Shown here one piece after another: positions 1 to 7,935 of a stretch of 64,000 bases of DNA (the first letter of the stretch is position 1; the number at the start of each line of letters is the position of its first letter). The stretch lies in the NCBI GenBank assembly GCA_900468805.1, contig UEIF01000015.1:1-64000 (forward strand), read 5' to 3'. This DNA comes from Hyphomicrobiales bacterium (lineage in GTDB: Bacteria > Pseudomonadota > Alphaproteobacteria > Rhizobiales > Rhizobiaceae). The notes under the pieces were generated by a model. The model saw only the letters and a list, made by a program, of their open reading frames with translations. It searched no databases and was not told where the DNA came from. The position numbers were made by a program, and so were the translations under genes.

Positions 1-30
1 GCGCGGTGGAACGATGCAATCTAAGTCTCA

Positions 31-792
31 TCAGATGCTCTCGGTCCTGAGTTCATCAAATACGCCGCGCTTTTTAAGCGAACTGACTAACCCGGTGAGA
101 GCAAGGACAGCCCCGAGGAGGAGAGCGAGCATTATCGCATAGGCTCGTTCCTGTTCCGTGATGGAGCCAATTGCGACCCTATAAAACTCGGTTGCCAACA
201 GTGCGATAAGGGTTGACGACGCTGTCGAATAGTCCTTCGCGACGACCCGCTTCAGGTTGAACGACATCCCCTTGGTCGATTCCGCAAAGGCGCTGAGTTT
301 TAATCCCCATCGCGGAACATCTTTGCAATAGTCCAGGTAGGCCGCGCCGAACTTGTCGCGCAGGAAAGCTTCTTCCGCGTAGACGATGCACTGATAGAAA
401 AAAGCGAAGAGAGCGGATCCGGCTGAAACCACGAAAGGATTGCCATGGAACACAAACAGTCCGACGTAGATCAGCATGTTGCCCACGTAGAGCGGATTTC
501 TGCAGACACCGAACATACCCTCGGTAACAAGGTCGTCGGCGTAGACGCGTTTGTTCAAGCCACCCCGCCTGATGTAGGCGTAGCCAATGACGGTCGTGCG
601 TAAAATCAACCCGCTGAGCACCATGAGCAGAGCCGCAATATCCTTGGGTCGCTCCAAAGCTGGATTTCCCCACGGCGCGGTCGATGGCGGTGCAGCGACA
701 AAGAGGGCAATGATGATCAGTGGGAAAGCCTGATTACGATACTTGAAGAGGAACGTCCCGATCCTCAGCATGATGACTTTCATGACGCTCAC
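31..792 (-). CDS. ICMT/PEMT-family membrane methyltransferase
   Basis: This 253-residue membrane protein resembles the isoprenylcysteine carboxyl methyltransferase / phospholipid methyltransferase family. These enzymes transfer methyl groups from SAM to lipid-like or prenylated substrates at the inner membrane. Several hydrophobic segments are visible, and the family core appears near residues 93-110 (GMFGVCRNPLYVGN, the RxPxY motif) and near residues 140-160 (EEAFLRDKFGAAYLDYCKDV), the part that closes over SAM. The last two hydrophobic segments lie after this core, an unusual C-terminal extension for an ICMT. The start ATG overlaps the stop of the upstream CmoA-like gene by four bases, so the two are probably translationally coupled. 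The substrate is unknown. The family call is firm and the function is open. Confidence 0.8.
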   Translation of the reverse strand: MSVMKVIMLRIGTFLFKYRNQAFPLIIIALFVAAPPSTAPWGNPALERPKDIAALLMVLSGLILRTTVIGYAYIRRGGLNKRVYADDLVTEGMFGVCRNPLYVGNMLIYVGLFVFHGNPFVVSAGSALFAFFYQCIVYAEEAFLRDKFGAAYLDYCKDVPRWGLKLSAFAESTKGMSFNLKRVVAKDYSTASSTLIALLATEFYRVAIGSITEQERAYAIMLALLLGAVLALTGLVSSLKKRGVFDELRTESI

Positions 793-1550
793 TTGATTGC
801 GACGATGCCGCAGAAATTATACCAGCGGAAGAAGATTTCTGTGCTCTTGAAGCCGACCTCGTGAAGAAGCTGAATGTTTTCGTCGAGACGGTAAGGAATC
901 AGGACGTTTTCCAGCGCTTCCCGCTTGTTGGAGATCTCGATCTGCGAGTAACCGTTTCGCCGCTTAAAGTCATAATAGTGATCTATGAAAAGGCGATTGA
1001 ATGTCGTGTCTTCGCTGGTCAGCTTTTCGACGAGGAGCAGGCACCCCTGATCGTTCAGCCCGTCGTGGATGGTCCGAATGACGCGCTCGCGGAAAAGAGG
1101 ACGGACGAACTGCAGCGTCAACACCATCGTAACGACGCTTGCCTTCTCAATCGAGAATCCGCGATGGAGATCGGCTGTTTGAAGATCGATGGAGCGATTG
1201 GTTCCTGACTCCGCGATCTTTTCGGCAGCTTTCTTCAGCATCTCCGGAGCATTATCGATTCCGACGAAATCGATGTGGCTGTCCACTTCGCGATCCAGCG
1301 CCAGAAGGGTCGTGGCCGTGGAGCACCCGATGTCATAGAGCTTCGATTGCGGCTGCGCGAAATCCTTGGCGAGCTCGCAAACCATTCGCTGCATTTCGCC
1401 ATAAAAAGGAACCGATCGGCTGACCATATCGTCAAAGACATTTGCTACGGTCGAATTAAACGAGAAATCCGCAACGGAATTCTGTTCTTCGGCGAAAACC
1501 TCGTCTCGCGAATTCGTATGTAATATAAGACGGTTAGACTGTTCTGTCAT
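789..1550 (-). CDS. CmoA-like carboxy-SAM synthase family protein
   Basis: This class I SAM-binding protein (253 residues from the chosen ATG) resembles CmoA, which makes carboxy-S-adenosylmethionine from SAM and prephenate for tRNA wobble-uridine modification. The N-terminal block DMVSRSVPFYGEM, the SAM motif YDIGCSTATTLLAL, and the C-terminal FKRRNGYSQIEIS all match CmoA, including the Arg of the FKR-NGYS block that in E. coli CmoA contacts the carboxylate. A longer frame starts at 1658, but the ATG at 1550 has GGAG five bases upstream and begins where CmoA proteins begin. No cmoB partner is present. The gene is instead coupled by ATGA overlap to a membrane methyltransferase. Either a second CmoA copy or a related SAM enzyme with another role is possible. 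Confidence 0.78.
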   Translation of the reverse strand: MTEQSNRLILHTNSRDEVFAEEQNSVADFSFNSTVANVFDDMVSRSVPFYGEMQRMVCELAKDFAQPQSKLYDIGCSTATTLLALDREVDSHIDFVGIDNAPEMLKKAAEKIAESGTNRSIDLQTADLHRGFSIEKASVVTMVLTLQFVRPLFRERVIRTIHDGLNDQGCLLLVEKLTSEDTTFNRLFIDHYYDFKRRNGYSQIEISNKREALENVLIPYRLDENIQLLHEVGFKSTEIFFRWYNFCGIVAIK

Positions 1551-1707
1551 ATCCGCTCCAAGACCAATGAATGTAAAATGGGCATGCCTCTCCCCCGGCG
1601 CACCCTGCGTCACAAAAACGTAACACAGAACCCTGACAATAGGCTGAAGGCAAGGCATTCAGCCGCGGGAGAGCAGGTGCCAGATTTTGCCGCAAGGGCA
1701 GCGATAG

Positions 1708-1723
1708 GTTTGGTGTACCAAAC
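1708..1723. promoter_or_regulatory. Inverted repeat upstream of the CmoA-like operon
   Basis: GTTTGGT-GT-ACCAAAC is a perfect 7-2-7 inverted repeat lying about 160 bases upstream of the CmoA-like start, in the otherwise gene-free stretch 1551-1816. It has operator-like symmetry. No regulator gene is adjacent, so the assignment is only inferred from symmetry and position. Confidence 0.3.
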
Positions 1724-1816
1724 TGGCTGGCTTCAGATGCGATATTCCAGATCGGATCAAAGGCGCCGTTCGTGAGGCGGTGATCGATCGCTTCCAGCAG
1801 GCGGTAGCCGAATTCC

Positions 1817-1987
1817 TTAAGCAACCCTACGGAATACGTCCGTACGTCGGGATCGTCCGACGACCAGGATCATCTCGTTATCAGCCGCGTTGAACCCCTC
1901 CGACTGCCTCGCCCCCGCAACGACGAACATGTCCACGAAGTCTTCCAACGTCGGCCGTACCTGCGATCTCCACGTATCATCGATCAT
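1817..1987 (-). CDS. Small hypothetical protein coupled to xthA
   Basis: A 56-residue frame (MIDDTWRSQVRPTLEDF...) starts with ATG overlapping the xthA stop as ATGA. A strong purine-rich GAGGAGGAAGAA stretch within the end of xthA can serve as its ribosome binding site. The sequence has no motif I recognise. The composition is normal for the neighbourhood and the coupling argues that it is translated. The product is unknown. It could instead be the intact front of a gene shortened by mutation, since the following 260 bases carry no other gene. Confidence 0.5.
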   Translation of the reverse strand: MIDDTWRSQVRPTLEDFVDMFVVAGARQSEGFNAADNEMILVVGRSRRTDVFRRVA

Positions 1988-2787
1988 GATTTCTTCCTCC
2001 TCCCCTTGCCGGGTTCGTCCGTGAGCTCGATCCAGACCGGTGCGTGGTCGCTCGTGTGTTCCCAACCCCTCACGCGCTTGTCGACCTCCGCTTTCGACAG
2101 GCGCTCGGCCGCCTCCGAACTCAGAAGGAAGTGATCAATCCGAAGCCCGGCGTCGCGGGCATAGGCATTCCTGAAATAGTCCCAGAACGTATAGATGCGC
2201 TCGTCTGGGTGAAGGGTGCGTAAGGCGTCGGTCCAACCCTGATCGACGAGGTTCTTGAAGGCCTCGCGAACTTCGATGCGAAAGAGCGCGTCGTTTGTCC
2301 AACGCTCCGGCTTGTAGACGTCCATCTCGGTGGGCATGACGTTGAAATCGCCCGCGAGTACCACGGGTACCTCAAGCTCCAGCAGTTCGGCAGCGTAGGC
2401 GTGGAGCCGCTCGAACCAGCGAAGCTTGTAATCGAACTTCGGGCCTGGATAGGGATTGCCGTTCGGCAGATAGAGACCGGCAATGACGAGGCCGTCGACG
2501 ATAGCCTCGATGTAGCGGCTATGGAGATCTTCGCGCTCTCCGGGCAGTCCCTTCCTCGTCAGGTGAGGCTGCTGTCCTTTTGTGAGGATCGCGACGCCGT
2601 TCCAGGATTTCTGTCCCTGCCAGACGGCACCGTAGCCCGCAGCCTCGATGGCCTTGATCGGAAACTTTTCCTGTGGCGCTTTCAGTTCCTGCACGCAGAC
2701 GACGTCTGGTGCTGTCTCCTCCAGCCAGCGCAAAAGGATGTCGAGCCGGCCGTTTACCCCGTTGACGTTGTAAGTGGCGATCTTCAA
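1984..2787 (-). CDS. xthA: Exodeoxyribonuclease III
   Basis: This 267-residue endonuclease/exonuclease/phosphatase-fold enzyme cleaves at abasic sites and degrades 3' ends in base excision repair. Visible family blocks are the start KIATYNVNGVNGRL (the Asn metal ligand), the Glu in VCVQELKAP, the LAGDFNVMP Asp/Asn pair, LRIDHFLLS, and the C-terminal SDHAPVWIEL with the catalytic Asp-His. The length matches the family. The start codon is TTG, set by the conserved first residues and overlapping the stop of the preceding small gene (TTGA). It sits second in a run of three tightly linked genes (2784-3008, this gene, 1817-1987). Rhizobia often carry several xthA paralogues, so this may be an accessory copy. 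Confidence 0.93.
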   Translation of the reverse strand: MKIATYNVNGVNGRLDILLRWLEETAPDVVCVQELKAPQEKFPIKAIEAAGYGAVWQGQKSWNGVAILTKGQQPHLTRKGLPGEREDLHSRYIEAIVDGLVIAGLYLPNGNPYPGPKFDYKLRWFERLHAYAAELLELEVPVVLAGDFNVMPTEMDVYKPERWTNDALFRIEVREAFKNLVDQGWTDALRTLHPDERIYTFWDYFRNAYARDAGLRIDHFLLSSEAAERLSKAEVDKRVRGWEHTSDHAPVWIELTDEPGKGRRKKS

Positions 2788-3008
2788 TTGCCGCCATCCT
2801 CAAGTTCGGATTCCTCTTCGATTTCCGACAGGCGGTCGTTTGCGGCGTCGAGGATGCCGGTTAGAAAACCGGCGCGTGTCCGCGCGACGAGATGAGCTTC
2901 TTCGACAAGAAGCTGCACCGCGTAGTCGACGATCAGGTCGAGCTCATCCCTGCGCCCCGGGCTGCCCGGCTGATTGCTTGGCGGGACGATCATCGATACC
3001 TCGCTCAT
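2784..3008 (-). CDS. Small acidic hypothetical protein upstream of xthA
   Basis: A 74-residue product (MSEVSMIVPPSNQPGS...) has a predicted helix around residues 22-60 and an acidic tail. Its TGA stop overlaps the TTG start of xthA, and it begins nine bases after the previous gene ends, so it appears to belong to the same transcript. No domain is recognised. An internal ATG six codons in is an alternative start. The tight packing supports it as a real gene. Confidence 0.6.
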   Translation of the reverse strand: MSEVSMIVPPSNQPGSPGRRDELDLIVDYAVQLLVEEAHLVARTRAGFLTGILDAANDRLSEIEEESELEDGGN

Positions 3009-3017
3009 AGCCGGGAC

Positions 3018-3332
3018 TTAGATACCACCGGGGCCGGCGACCGCGTTTGTCGATGAAAACGATCCCGTCGCCGGAGCGGTTTCCTCCAGGCCCTCGGTGC
3101 GGGTTCCCAGAAGCGCATCGGACGCGTCCTGCGCTCCCTCGGTGAGGTCGTCCGGGCTGCCGAACGTCGCTACCTGGACCATCATTTCTCTCGCCCGTAT
3201 TACGGCGGCGCCGTCTTCGAGCGCATTGGCAGCTGCCAAATGGACCGTGATGGATTCCCCTCCCTCACCTGAGAATTCAACCGCAATCTTGCCGTCGTCC
3301 TGTTTGGAAACGTTGGTACTGATGATCTGCAT
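3018..3332 (-). CDS. Conserved-looking small hypothetical protein
   Basis: This 104-residue protein begins MQIISTNVSKQDDGKIAVEF, with a beta-rich first half and a low-complexity Thr/Ala/Gly tail. The ATG is preceded by AGGAGG, an excellent ribosome binding site. It is the first gene of the short minus-strand run that leads into xthA. No enzyme motif or membrane segment is visible and no function can be given. The strong start site and the typical rhizobial codon use support a genuine gene. Confidence 0.65.
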   Translation of the reverse strand: MQIISTNVSKQDDGKIAVEFSGEGGESITVHLAAANALEDGAAVIRAREMMVQVATFGSPDDLTEGAQDASDALLGTRTEGLEETAPATGSFSSTNAVAGPGGI

Positions 3333-3392
3333 GGCATGGGCCTCCTATGATGTACAAGGAATGTCCACATGACGCAGTAGTTCCGCCTTGAG

Positions 3393-3656
3393 GTGGCTCG
3401 TCACAAGAAAAGGCGCCCGAGGATGAATTTGACAGATCTCGTCGTGCTAGGGTGTGTCGCCGCAATCGGCTTTACCGTTTCGCTCTTCTTCGCCGGGGTG
3501 GCCCTTCCTGCTGGAGACATTCAAGATGCCGCGAAGATGGGCGCCGGCCTAGGCTCTGGCGAACGTGTCAGGCTACTGCGTGCCGCGGAATTATCCGATG
3601 GAATCACCGGAGCAGGACAGAATGGCTCAATACTGCGTAAAATCGCCCGATTCTGA
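3393..3656 (+). pseudogene. nhaA: C-terminal remnant of Na+/H+ antiporter NhaA
   Basis: Translation around 3423-3550 gives MNLTDLVVLGCVAAIGFTV followed by SLFFAGVALPAG and DAAKMGA. This is the penultimate helix region of NhaA antiporters, where E. coli has GIGFTMSLF and later AKLGIL. An intact NhaA is about 390-460 residues, so most of the protein is missing and there is no upstream coding sequence for it. After AKMGA the frame drifts into unrelated sequence and ends inside the 3' end of the GntR gene on the other strand. It is a relic of a rearrangement and cannot make an antiporter. The homology is a recognition by eye. Confidence 0.65.
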
Positions 3657-4418
3657 CTGGAGCAGCGTCAGCGGATAACGCGCGGGATGATGAACCAACG
3701 CCGTCAGGTTGACTGGGCGGTTGCGATCGTCGAAAGCGATCTGGTCCACGGTGAGAACCGCAGCTGGAGGAGGCAGCTCGAGCATCGCAGCCTCCTCATC
3801 CGTCGCGAGGCGCGCGCTCAGCGTTGTCTGCCCACGTTTCGGATGAATGCGATAGCGCTCGCGAAGCTCGGCATAGAGCGACCGGTTGGCAATGGCCCAG
3901 TCGAGATCAAGCAGGCCCGGAACGCGGGCCACCGGTATCCAATCGGTCTGGACGACAACAGGTATGTCGTCGAGAAGACGAAGCCTCGACAATAGAACCA
4001 CCTCGGCGCCGGGTGCGAGGAAAAGCGGTCGGCTCACCTCGAGAGGCGCATGCACGATGCTCGCCCCAATCAGCCTATGGCCAGGCCTTTGCCCGTTCGC
4101 TGCGGCGATGCTGGTGAAGCTTTTCAAAACCTGGAGCTCGAAGCCGCCGCCACGCTCGGCGACGTAGAGTCCTTTTCCCGGCTGGCTGCGTATGACGCCC
4201 TGTTGGATCAATTCTCGCACGGCATGGCGCACGGTAATTCGGCTGACATTGTAGAGATCAACGAGTTCCCGTTCTGATGGCAGCTTGCCGCGCAACGGCA
4301 GCTTGCCGTCGCGGATGGACGCCAAAAGGGCTTCGTAGACCTGCTTGTGCAAGGGGCGAGGGTCGTTCCGGTCGATGCTGTCCTGTGGCGCGATGAACGA
4401 TGCCGGAGCTTGCTGCAT
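3627..4418 (-). CDS. GntR/HutC-family transcriptional repressor (UTRA domain)
   Basis: This 263-residue regulator has an N-terminal GntR winged helix at about residues 22-90 (PLHKQVYEALLASIRDGKL, then LPSERELVDLYNVSRITVRH and GKGLYV). A UTRA ligand-binding domain follows at about residues 105-250, the fold that binds sugar phosphates or similar metabolites in this subfamily. It is transcribed divergently from the sugar ABC transporter that begins at 4583, with an 18-bp perfect inverted repeat between them, so it almost certainly controls that operon and perhaps itself. UTRA regulators usually release DNA when they bind a phosphorylated intermediate of the imported sugar. The effector here is not known. 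Confidence 0.92.
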   Translation of the reverse strand: MQQAPASFIAPQDSIDRNDPRPLHKQVYEALLASIRDGKLPLRGKLPSERELVDLYNVSRITVRHAVRELIQQGVIRSQPGKGLYVAERGGGFELQVLKSFTSIAAANGQRPGHRLIGASIVHAPLEVSRPLFLAPGAEVVLLSRLRLLDDIPVVVQTDWIPVARVPGLLDLDWAIANRSLYAELRERYRIHPKRGQTTLSARLATDEEAAMLELPPPAAVLTVDQIAFDDRNRPVNLTALVHHPARYPLTLLQSESGDFTQY

Positions 4419-4491
4419 CTTCGAAATCCGATCCTGTGCGGAGCACTATTGCCGTTTTGCATCTTCGACGCAACCGCCCGCAAAGTCCATG

Positions 4492-4520
4492 TTGACATGA
4501 CTGGTCATAACCAGTCCTAT
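4492..4520 (+). promoter_or_regulatory. Promoter with DasR/HutC-like operator for the sugar ABC operon
   Basis: TTGACA at 4492-4497 and TCCTAT at 4515-4520 form a -35/-10 pair with 17-base spacing. Lying between and partly over them is GACTGGT-CATA-ACCAGTC (4499-4516), a perfect 7-4-7 inverted repeat. Its ACTGGT-N4-ACCAGT core matches the DasR-type site ACTGGTCTAGACCAGT known for GntR/HutC regulators. Binding here would block RNA polymerase directly. The adjacent divergent GntR/UTRA gene is the obvious cognate repressor. Confidence 0.75.
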
Positions 4521-4582
4521 TGACGCAAGGAGACAAAGAACTCCGCGTGATGCCGAAGCGTTATCAACGAAGGGAACAATCA

Positions 4583-5839
4583 ATGTTGAAGAAAAGCCTT
4601 GCTGCATTGGCGATATCTGCAGCCCTCTGGGGCAGCAGCGCGCATGCAGAAACCATCTCCGTGTTTTGCTCGCCGACTGAATTCGAGCTCTGCACGAACG
4701 TTGCCAATGCCTGGAAGGAAAAGACGGGCAACGAGGCCAAGATCAACAAGATGCCCGCGCTTCTGGACGACGCGATCCCGATCTATCAGCAGTTGCTCGC
4801 CGCCAAATCCAAGGACGTCGACGTCCTTTTCCTCGATGTGATCTGGCTCGGCATGTTCAAGAGCAACCTGCTCGACCTCAAGGCAATGATCCCGCAGACA
4901 GACCAGGACAAGCATTTCGCCTCGACACTCAATGCGGCCAAGCTCGACGGCAATCTTGTTGCCATGCCTGCCTATATGGACGTCGGGCTCATGTTCTACC
5001 GCAAAGACCTGCTCGAAAAATACGGGAAGCCGGCGCCCAAGACCTGGGACGAGTTGGCCGCCACCGCCAAGGAAATTCAGGACAAGGAAAGGGCTGCAGG
5101 CTCGCCCGACATGTGGGGTTATGCCTGGCAGGCCAAAAGCTATGAAGGCCTGACCTGCGACGCGATCGAGCTTGTTGCTTCCAACGGTGGCGGTACCATC
5201 ATTTCTGACGACGGAAAGGTGACGATCGACAGCCCACAGGCTGCCGAGGCGCTCGAAAAGGCGAAGGGCTGGATCGGCTCGATCAGCCCCGAGGGCGTCC
5301 TCAACTATGATGAGGAGCAATCACGCGCCGTCTTCGAATCCGGCAACGCGGTCTTCCACCGCAATTGGCCCTATGTCTGGGGCACTTCGCATGAAAAAGG
5401 GAGCAATATCGTCGACAAGGTCGGCGTGATGCCTCTACCGATCGGCAAGGAAGGCGAAAAGTCGAGCGGATGCCTTGGCCCAATGTATTACGGCGTCAAT
5501 AAATACAGCGCCAAGCCTGAGGTGGCGGCCGATTTTGTGAACTTCATCACCGGCTCCGATATGCAGAAGATGCGTGCGCTGAAGGCGGCTCTCAACCCGT
5601 CGATCCAGGCGCTCTACAGCGATCCGGAAGTTCTTGCGAAGATCCCCTTCCTCAAGGACAACCAGCAAGCCTTTGCCGACAGCGCCGTGCGCCCATCCGG
5701 CTACACTGGCACCAGCTACAACCGCGTTTCGCAGGCTTTTTACCGCTCGGTTCACGACATGCTTTCCGGCGGCGCCGAGGTCAAGTCCAGCCTGACGTCG
5801 CTGGCCGGTCGGCTCGAGAAACTGAAGGAAAGCCGCTGA
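4583..5839 (+). CDS. ABC transporter sugar-binding protein (CUT1 family)
   Basis: This 418-residue periplasmic solute-binding protein (SBP_bac_1 type) should deliver a mono- or oligosaccharide to the permeases encoded next. A Sec signal peptide (MLKKSLAALAISAALWGSSAHA) precedes the mature start AETISVFCS. The ATG at 4583 has AAGGGA upstream and begins exactly at the signal peptide, whereas the longer frame from 4520 would bury it. Two mature cysteines (FCS and ELC) may form a disulphide near the N-terminus. The sequence reminds me of trehalose/maltose-type binding proteins such as ThuE, but thuAB genes are absent, so the substrate stays open. It is the first gene of a five-gene operon under a GntR repressor. 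Confidence 0.9.
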   Translation: MLKKSLAALAISAALWGSSAHAETISVFCSPTEFELCTNVANAWKEKTGNEAKINKMPALLDDAIPIYQQLLAAKSKDVDVLFLDVIWLGMFKSNLLDLKAMIPQTDQDKHFASTLNAAKLDGNLVAMPAYMDVGLMFYRKDLLEKYGKPAPKTWDELAATAKEIQDKERAAGSPDMWGYAWQAKSYEGLTCDAIELVASNGGGTIISDDGKVTIDSPQAAEALEKAKGWIGSISPEGVLNYDEEQSRAVFESGNAVFHRNWPYVWGTSHEKGSNIVDKVGVMPLPIGKEGEKSSGCLGPMYYGVNKYSAKPEVAADFVNFITGSDMQKMRALKAALNPSIQALYSDPEVLAKIPFLKDNQQAFADSAVRPSGYTGTSYNRVSQAFYRSVHDMLSGGAEVKSSLTSLAGRLEKLKESR

Positions 5840-5893
5840 CGCTCTCCTAATTTCCGGTGGCGGGAACGGTCCGCGGCCGGAATGCGTCACTGC

Positions 5894-5917
5894 CTCGCCA
5901 CCAAACACGGTGGCGAG
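5894..5917 (+). repeat. Intercistronic stem-loop between binding-protein and ATPase genes
   Basis: CTCGCCACC-AAACAC-GGTGGCGAG is a perfect 9-bp stem with a six-base loop in the 109-base gap after the binding-protein gene. No T-run follows, so it is unlikely to be a full terminator. Hairpins after malE-type genes are known to stabilise upstream mRNA so that the binding protein is made in excess, and that role is inferred here. Confidence 0.5.
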
Positions 5918-5948
5918 CCCTCTGCCGTCTCATACCCTCAGGTGAAAA

Positions 5949-7043
5949 ATGGCATCGGTTTCGCTCGAATCCGTTTCGAAGAATTTTGGTACGCATGCTG
6001 TTATCCAGAATGTCGACCTGCAGATCATCGACGGCGAGTTTGTCGTTTTCGTCGGTCCTTCCGGTTGCGGCAAGTCAACACTTTTGCGCATCGTCGCCGG
6101 CCTGATCTCCGCGTCGAAGGGCGTGGTGAGGATCGGCGGCGACGACGTGACGGATGTGCCGGCCTCCAAGCGAGGCGTAGCCTTCGTCTTCCAGTCTTAC
6201 GCGCTCTATCCGCATATGAACGTTGCGCGCAATATCGGCTTCGCGCTCGAGACCCTCGGCTTGAACAGGGTCGCTATCAGCGAGAAAGTGCGGTCGGTCG
6301 CACGAATGCTGAAGGTCGATCATCTGCTCGAACGCCGGCCGCGCGAGCTGTCCGGCGGACAGCGCCAGCGCGTAGCGATCGGCCGCGCCTTGGTGCGCCA
6401 GCCCGAAATCTTCCTCTTCGATGAGCCGTTGTCCAATCTCGACTCGGATCTGCGAATGGAGATGCGCATGGAGATCGCCAAGCTTCACGACGACCTGAAG
6501 ACGACCATGATCTATGTGACCCATGACCAGTCGGAAGCGATGACGCTTGCCGACCGGATCGTCGTTCTCAATCACGGACGCATTGAGCAGGTCGGCACGC
6601 CGAAGGAACTCTACCATACCCCTGACAACAGGTTTGTCGCAGGCTTCATCGGCAGCCCCCGCATGAACTTCCTGCCCGTGCAGACGACATCAGCCAATGT
6701 GACTGGACCGGGCGGCCTCGTCATCGAGGCGGACACCGAGGGCCCGGCCATCACCGAAATTGGCATCCGTTCGGAAGCGATCCAGCTGGTGGCGGCAGGG
6801 GACGGACGAATGACCTGCGTGCTCGAGCGTGTCGAGGACCTCGGCCACGAGCATTTCGCCTATTGCCGCATCAACGGCGACGTCATCTGGGTCGTCCGCG
6901 TCAATGTCGAGCCGCGGAGGGAACTGATCGGCAAGGAGGTCGGCCTGAATTTCCAGGATGCCTCGATCTTTGCCTTCGCCGCAGACGGAAGACGGCTCAT
7001 TCTCGATCGCCAGGCCGGCGTGATCGAAGGAGCGCGACAATGA
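5949..7043 (+). CDS. Sugar ABC transporter ATPase (MalK/UgpC family)
   Basis: This 364-residue ATP-binding subunit powers the CUT1 importer. The Walker A motif GPSGCGKST lies near residue 37, the signature LSGGQRQRVAIGRAL near 134, Walker B IFLFDEPLSNLD near 155 and the switch histidine in YVTHDQ near 191. A C-terminal TOBE-like regulatory region fills about residues 235-355, as in MalK and UgpC, making it full length for the family. The start is preceded by AGGTG. The stop overlaps the next permease start by four bases (ATGA). Such ATPases can serve several sugar transporters in rhizobia. Confidence 0.95.
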   Translation: MASVSLESVSKNFGTHAVIQNVDLQIIDGEFVVFVGPSGCGKSTLLRIVAGLISASKGVVRIGGDDVTDVPASKRGVAFVFQSYALYPHMNVARNIGFALETLGLNRVAISEKVRSVARMLKVDHLLERRPRELSGGQRQRVAIGRALVRQPEIFLFDEPLSNLDSDLRMEMRMEIAKLHDDLKTTMIYVTHDQSEAMTLADRIVVLNHGRIEQVGTPKELYHTPDNRFVAGFIGSPRMNFLPVQTTSANVTGPGGLVIEADTEGPAITEIGIRSEAIQLVAAGDGRMTCVLERVEDLGHEHFAYCRINGDVIWVVRVNVEPRRELIGKEVGLNFQDASIFAFAADGRRLILDRQAGVIEGARQ

Positions 7044-7930
7044 GTGCCCGGCTCGCCCGCCGGGACCATCGTGCGGCATGGATGTTTCTGCTGCCGGTCA
7101 TCATCGTCATGCTGGTCGTCGCCCTCTGGCCGCTCGGCCGCACCTTCTTCTTCGCCTTCACCGATGCCTACCTTGACGATCCCTCCGTCTATTCAATGAC
7201 CGGGGTCGACAACTTCCTTGAGGTCATCAACGACCGCAGCTGGTGGATTGCCGTCAAGAACACGCTGATCTTCACGGTCATCTCGGTCGCGATCGAGACA
7301 GTTCTCGGCCTCGCGATAGCGCTTCTCGTCAACGAAGCCATTCCGGGCCGCGGGCTGGCGCGCGCCGCCATCCTCGTGCCCTGGGCGATCCCCGTCGTCG
7401 TCTCGACGAAGATCTGGGAATGGATGCTGAACGACCAGTTCGGCGTTATCAACAAGGTCCTCATCGGGCTCGGCCTCATCGATCATGGCATTCCCTGGAC
7501 GGCGAGCGGATCGCTGCTGATGGGCGTCGTGATCTTCGTCGACGTGTGGATGACAACCCCGTTCATGGTTTTGCTCATTCTGGCGGGCCTGCAACTGATA
7601 TCCTCGGAAATATTCGAGGCAGCGGAGGTCGATGGCATTCCGGCATGGAAGCGCTTCTGGTCGATCACCCTGCCGATGCTGCGCCCGGCAATCGGCGTAG
7701 CGGTCCTCTTCCGCTCCCTCGATGCACTCAGGATGTTCGACCTTGCCTATGTGATGGCGGCAAGCAACGAAAGCGTCATGACCGTCTCCATTTACGCGCG
7801 CGACCGGCTGATCAGCTTCCAGGAGCTCGGCATCGGCTCGGCGGCATCGACCTGGGTCTTCCTGCTCGTTGCGCTTGTCGCCATCATCATCATCGGGGTC
7901 CTTCGCCTCGACAGAGCCGCGGGGACCTGA
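7040..7930 (+). CDS. Sugar ABC transporter permease (MalF-like)
   Basis: This 296-residue inner-membrane permease has about six transmembrane segments, the first at about residues 14-35. The EAA loop that docks the ATPase is visible as EAAEVDGIPAWKRFWSITLP near residue 195. The ATG lies in the ATGA overlap with the ATPase gene. A longer frame beginning at 6863 is only read-through of the ATPase in another frame. It pairs with the downstream permease to form the heterodimeric channel of the CUT1 transporter. Confidence 0.93.
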   Translation: MSARLARRDHRAAWMFLLPVIIVMLVVALWPLGRTFFFAFTDAYLDDPSVYSMTGVDNFLEVINDRSWWIAVKNTLIFTVISVAIETVLGLAIALLVNEAIPGRGLARAAILVPWAIPVVVSTKIWEWMLNDQFGVINKVLIGLGLIDHGIPWTASGSLLMGVVIFVDVWMTTPFMVLLILAGLQLISSEIFEAAEVDGIPAWKRFWSITLPMLRPAIGVAVLFRSLDALRMFDLAYVMAASNESVMTVSIYARDRLISFQELGIGSAASTWVFLLVALVAIIIIGVLRLDRAAGT

Positions 7931-7935
7931 GCGAC

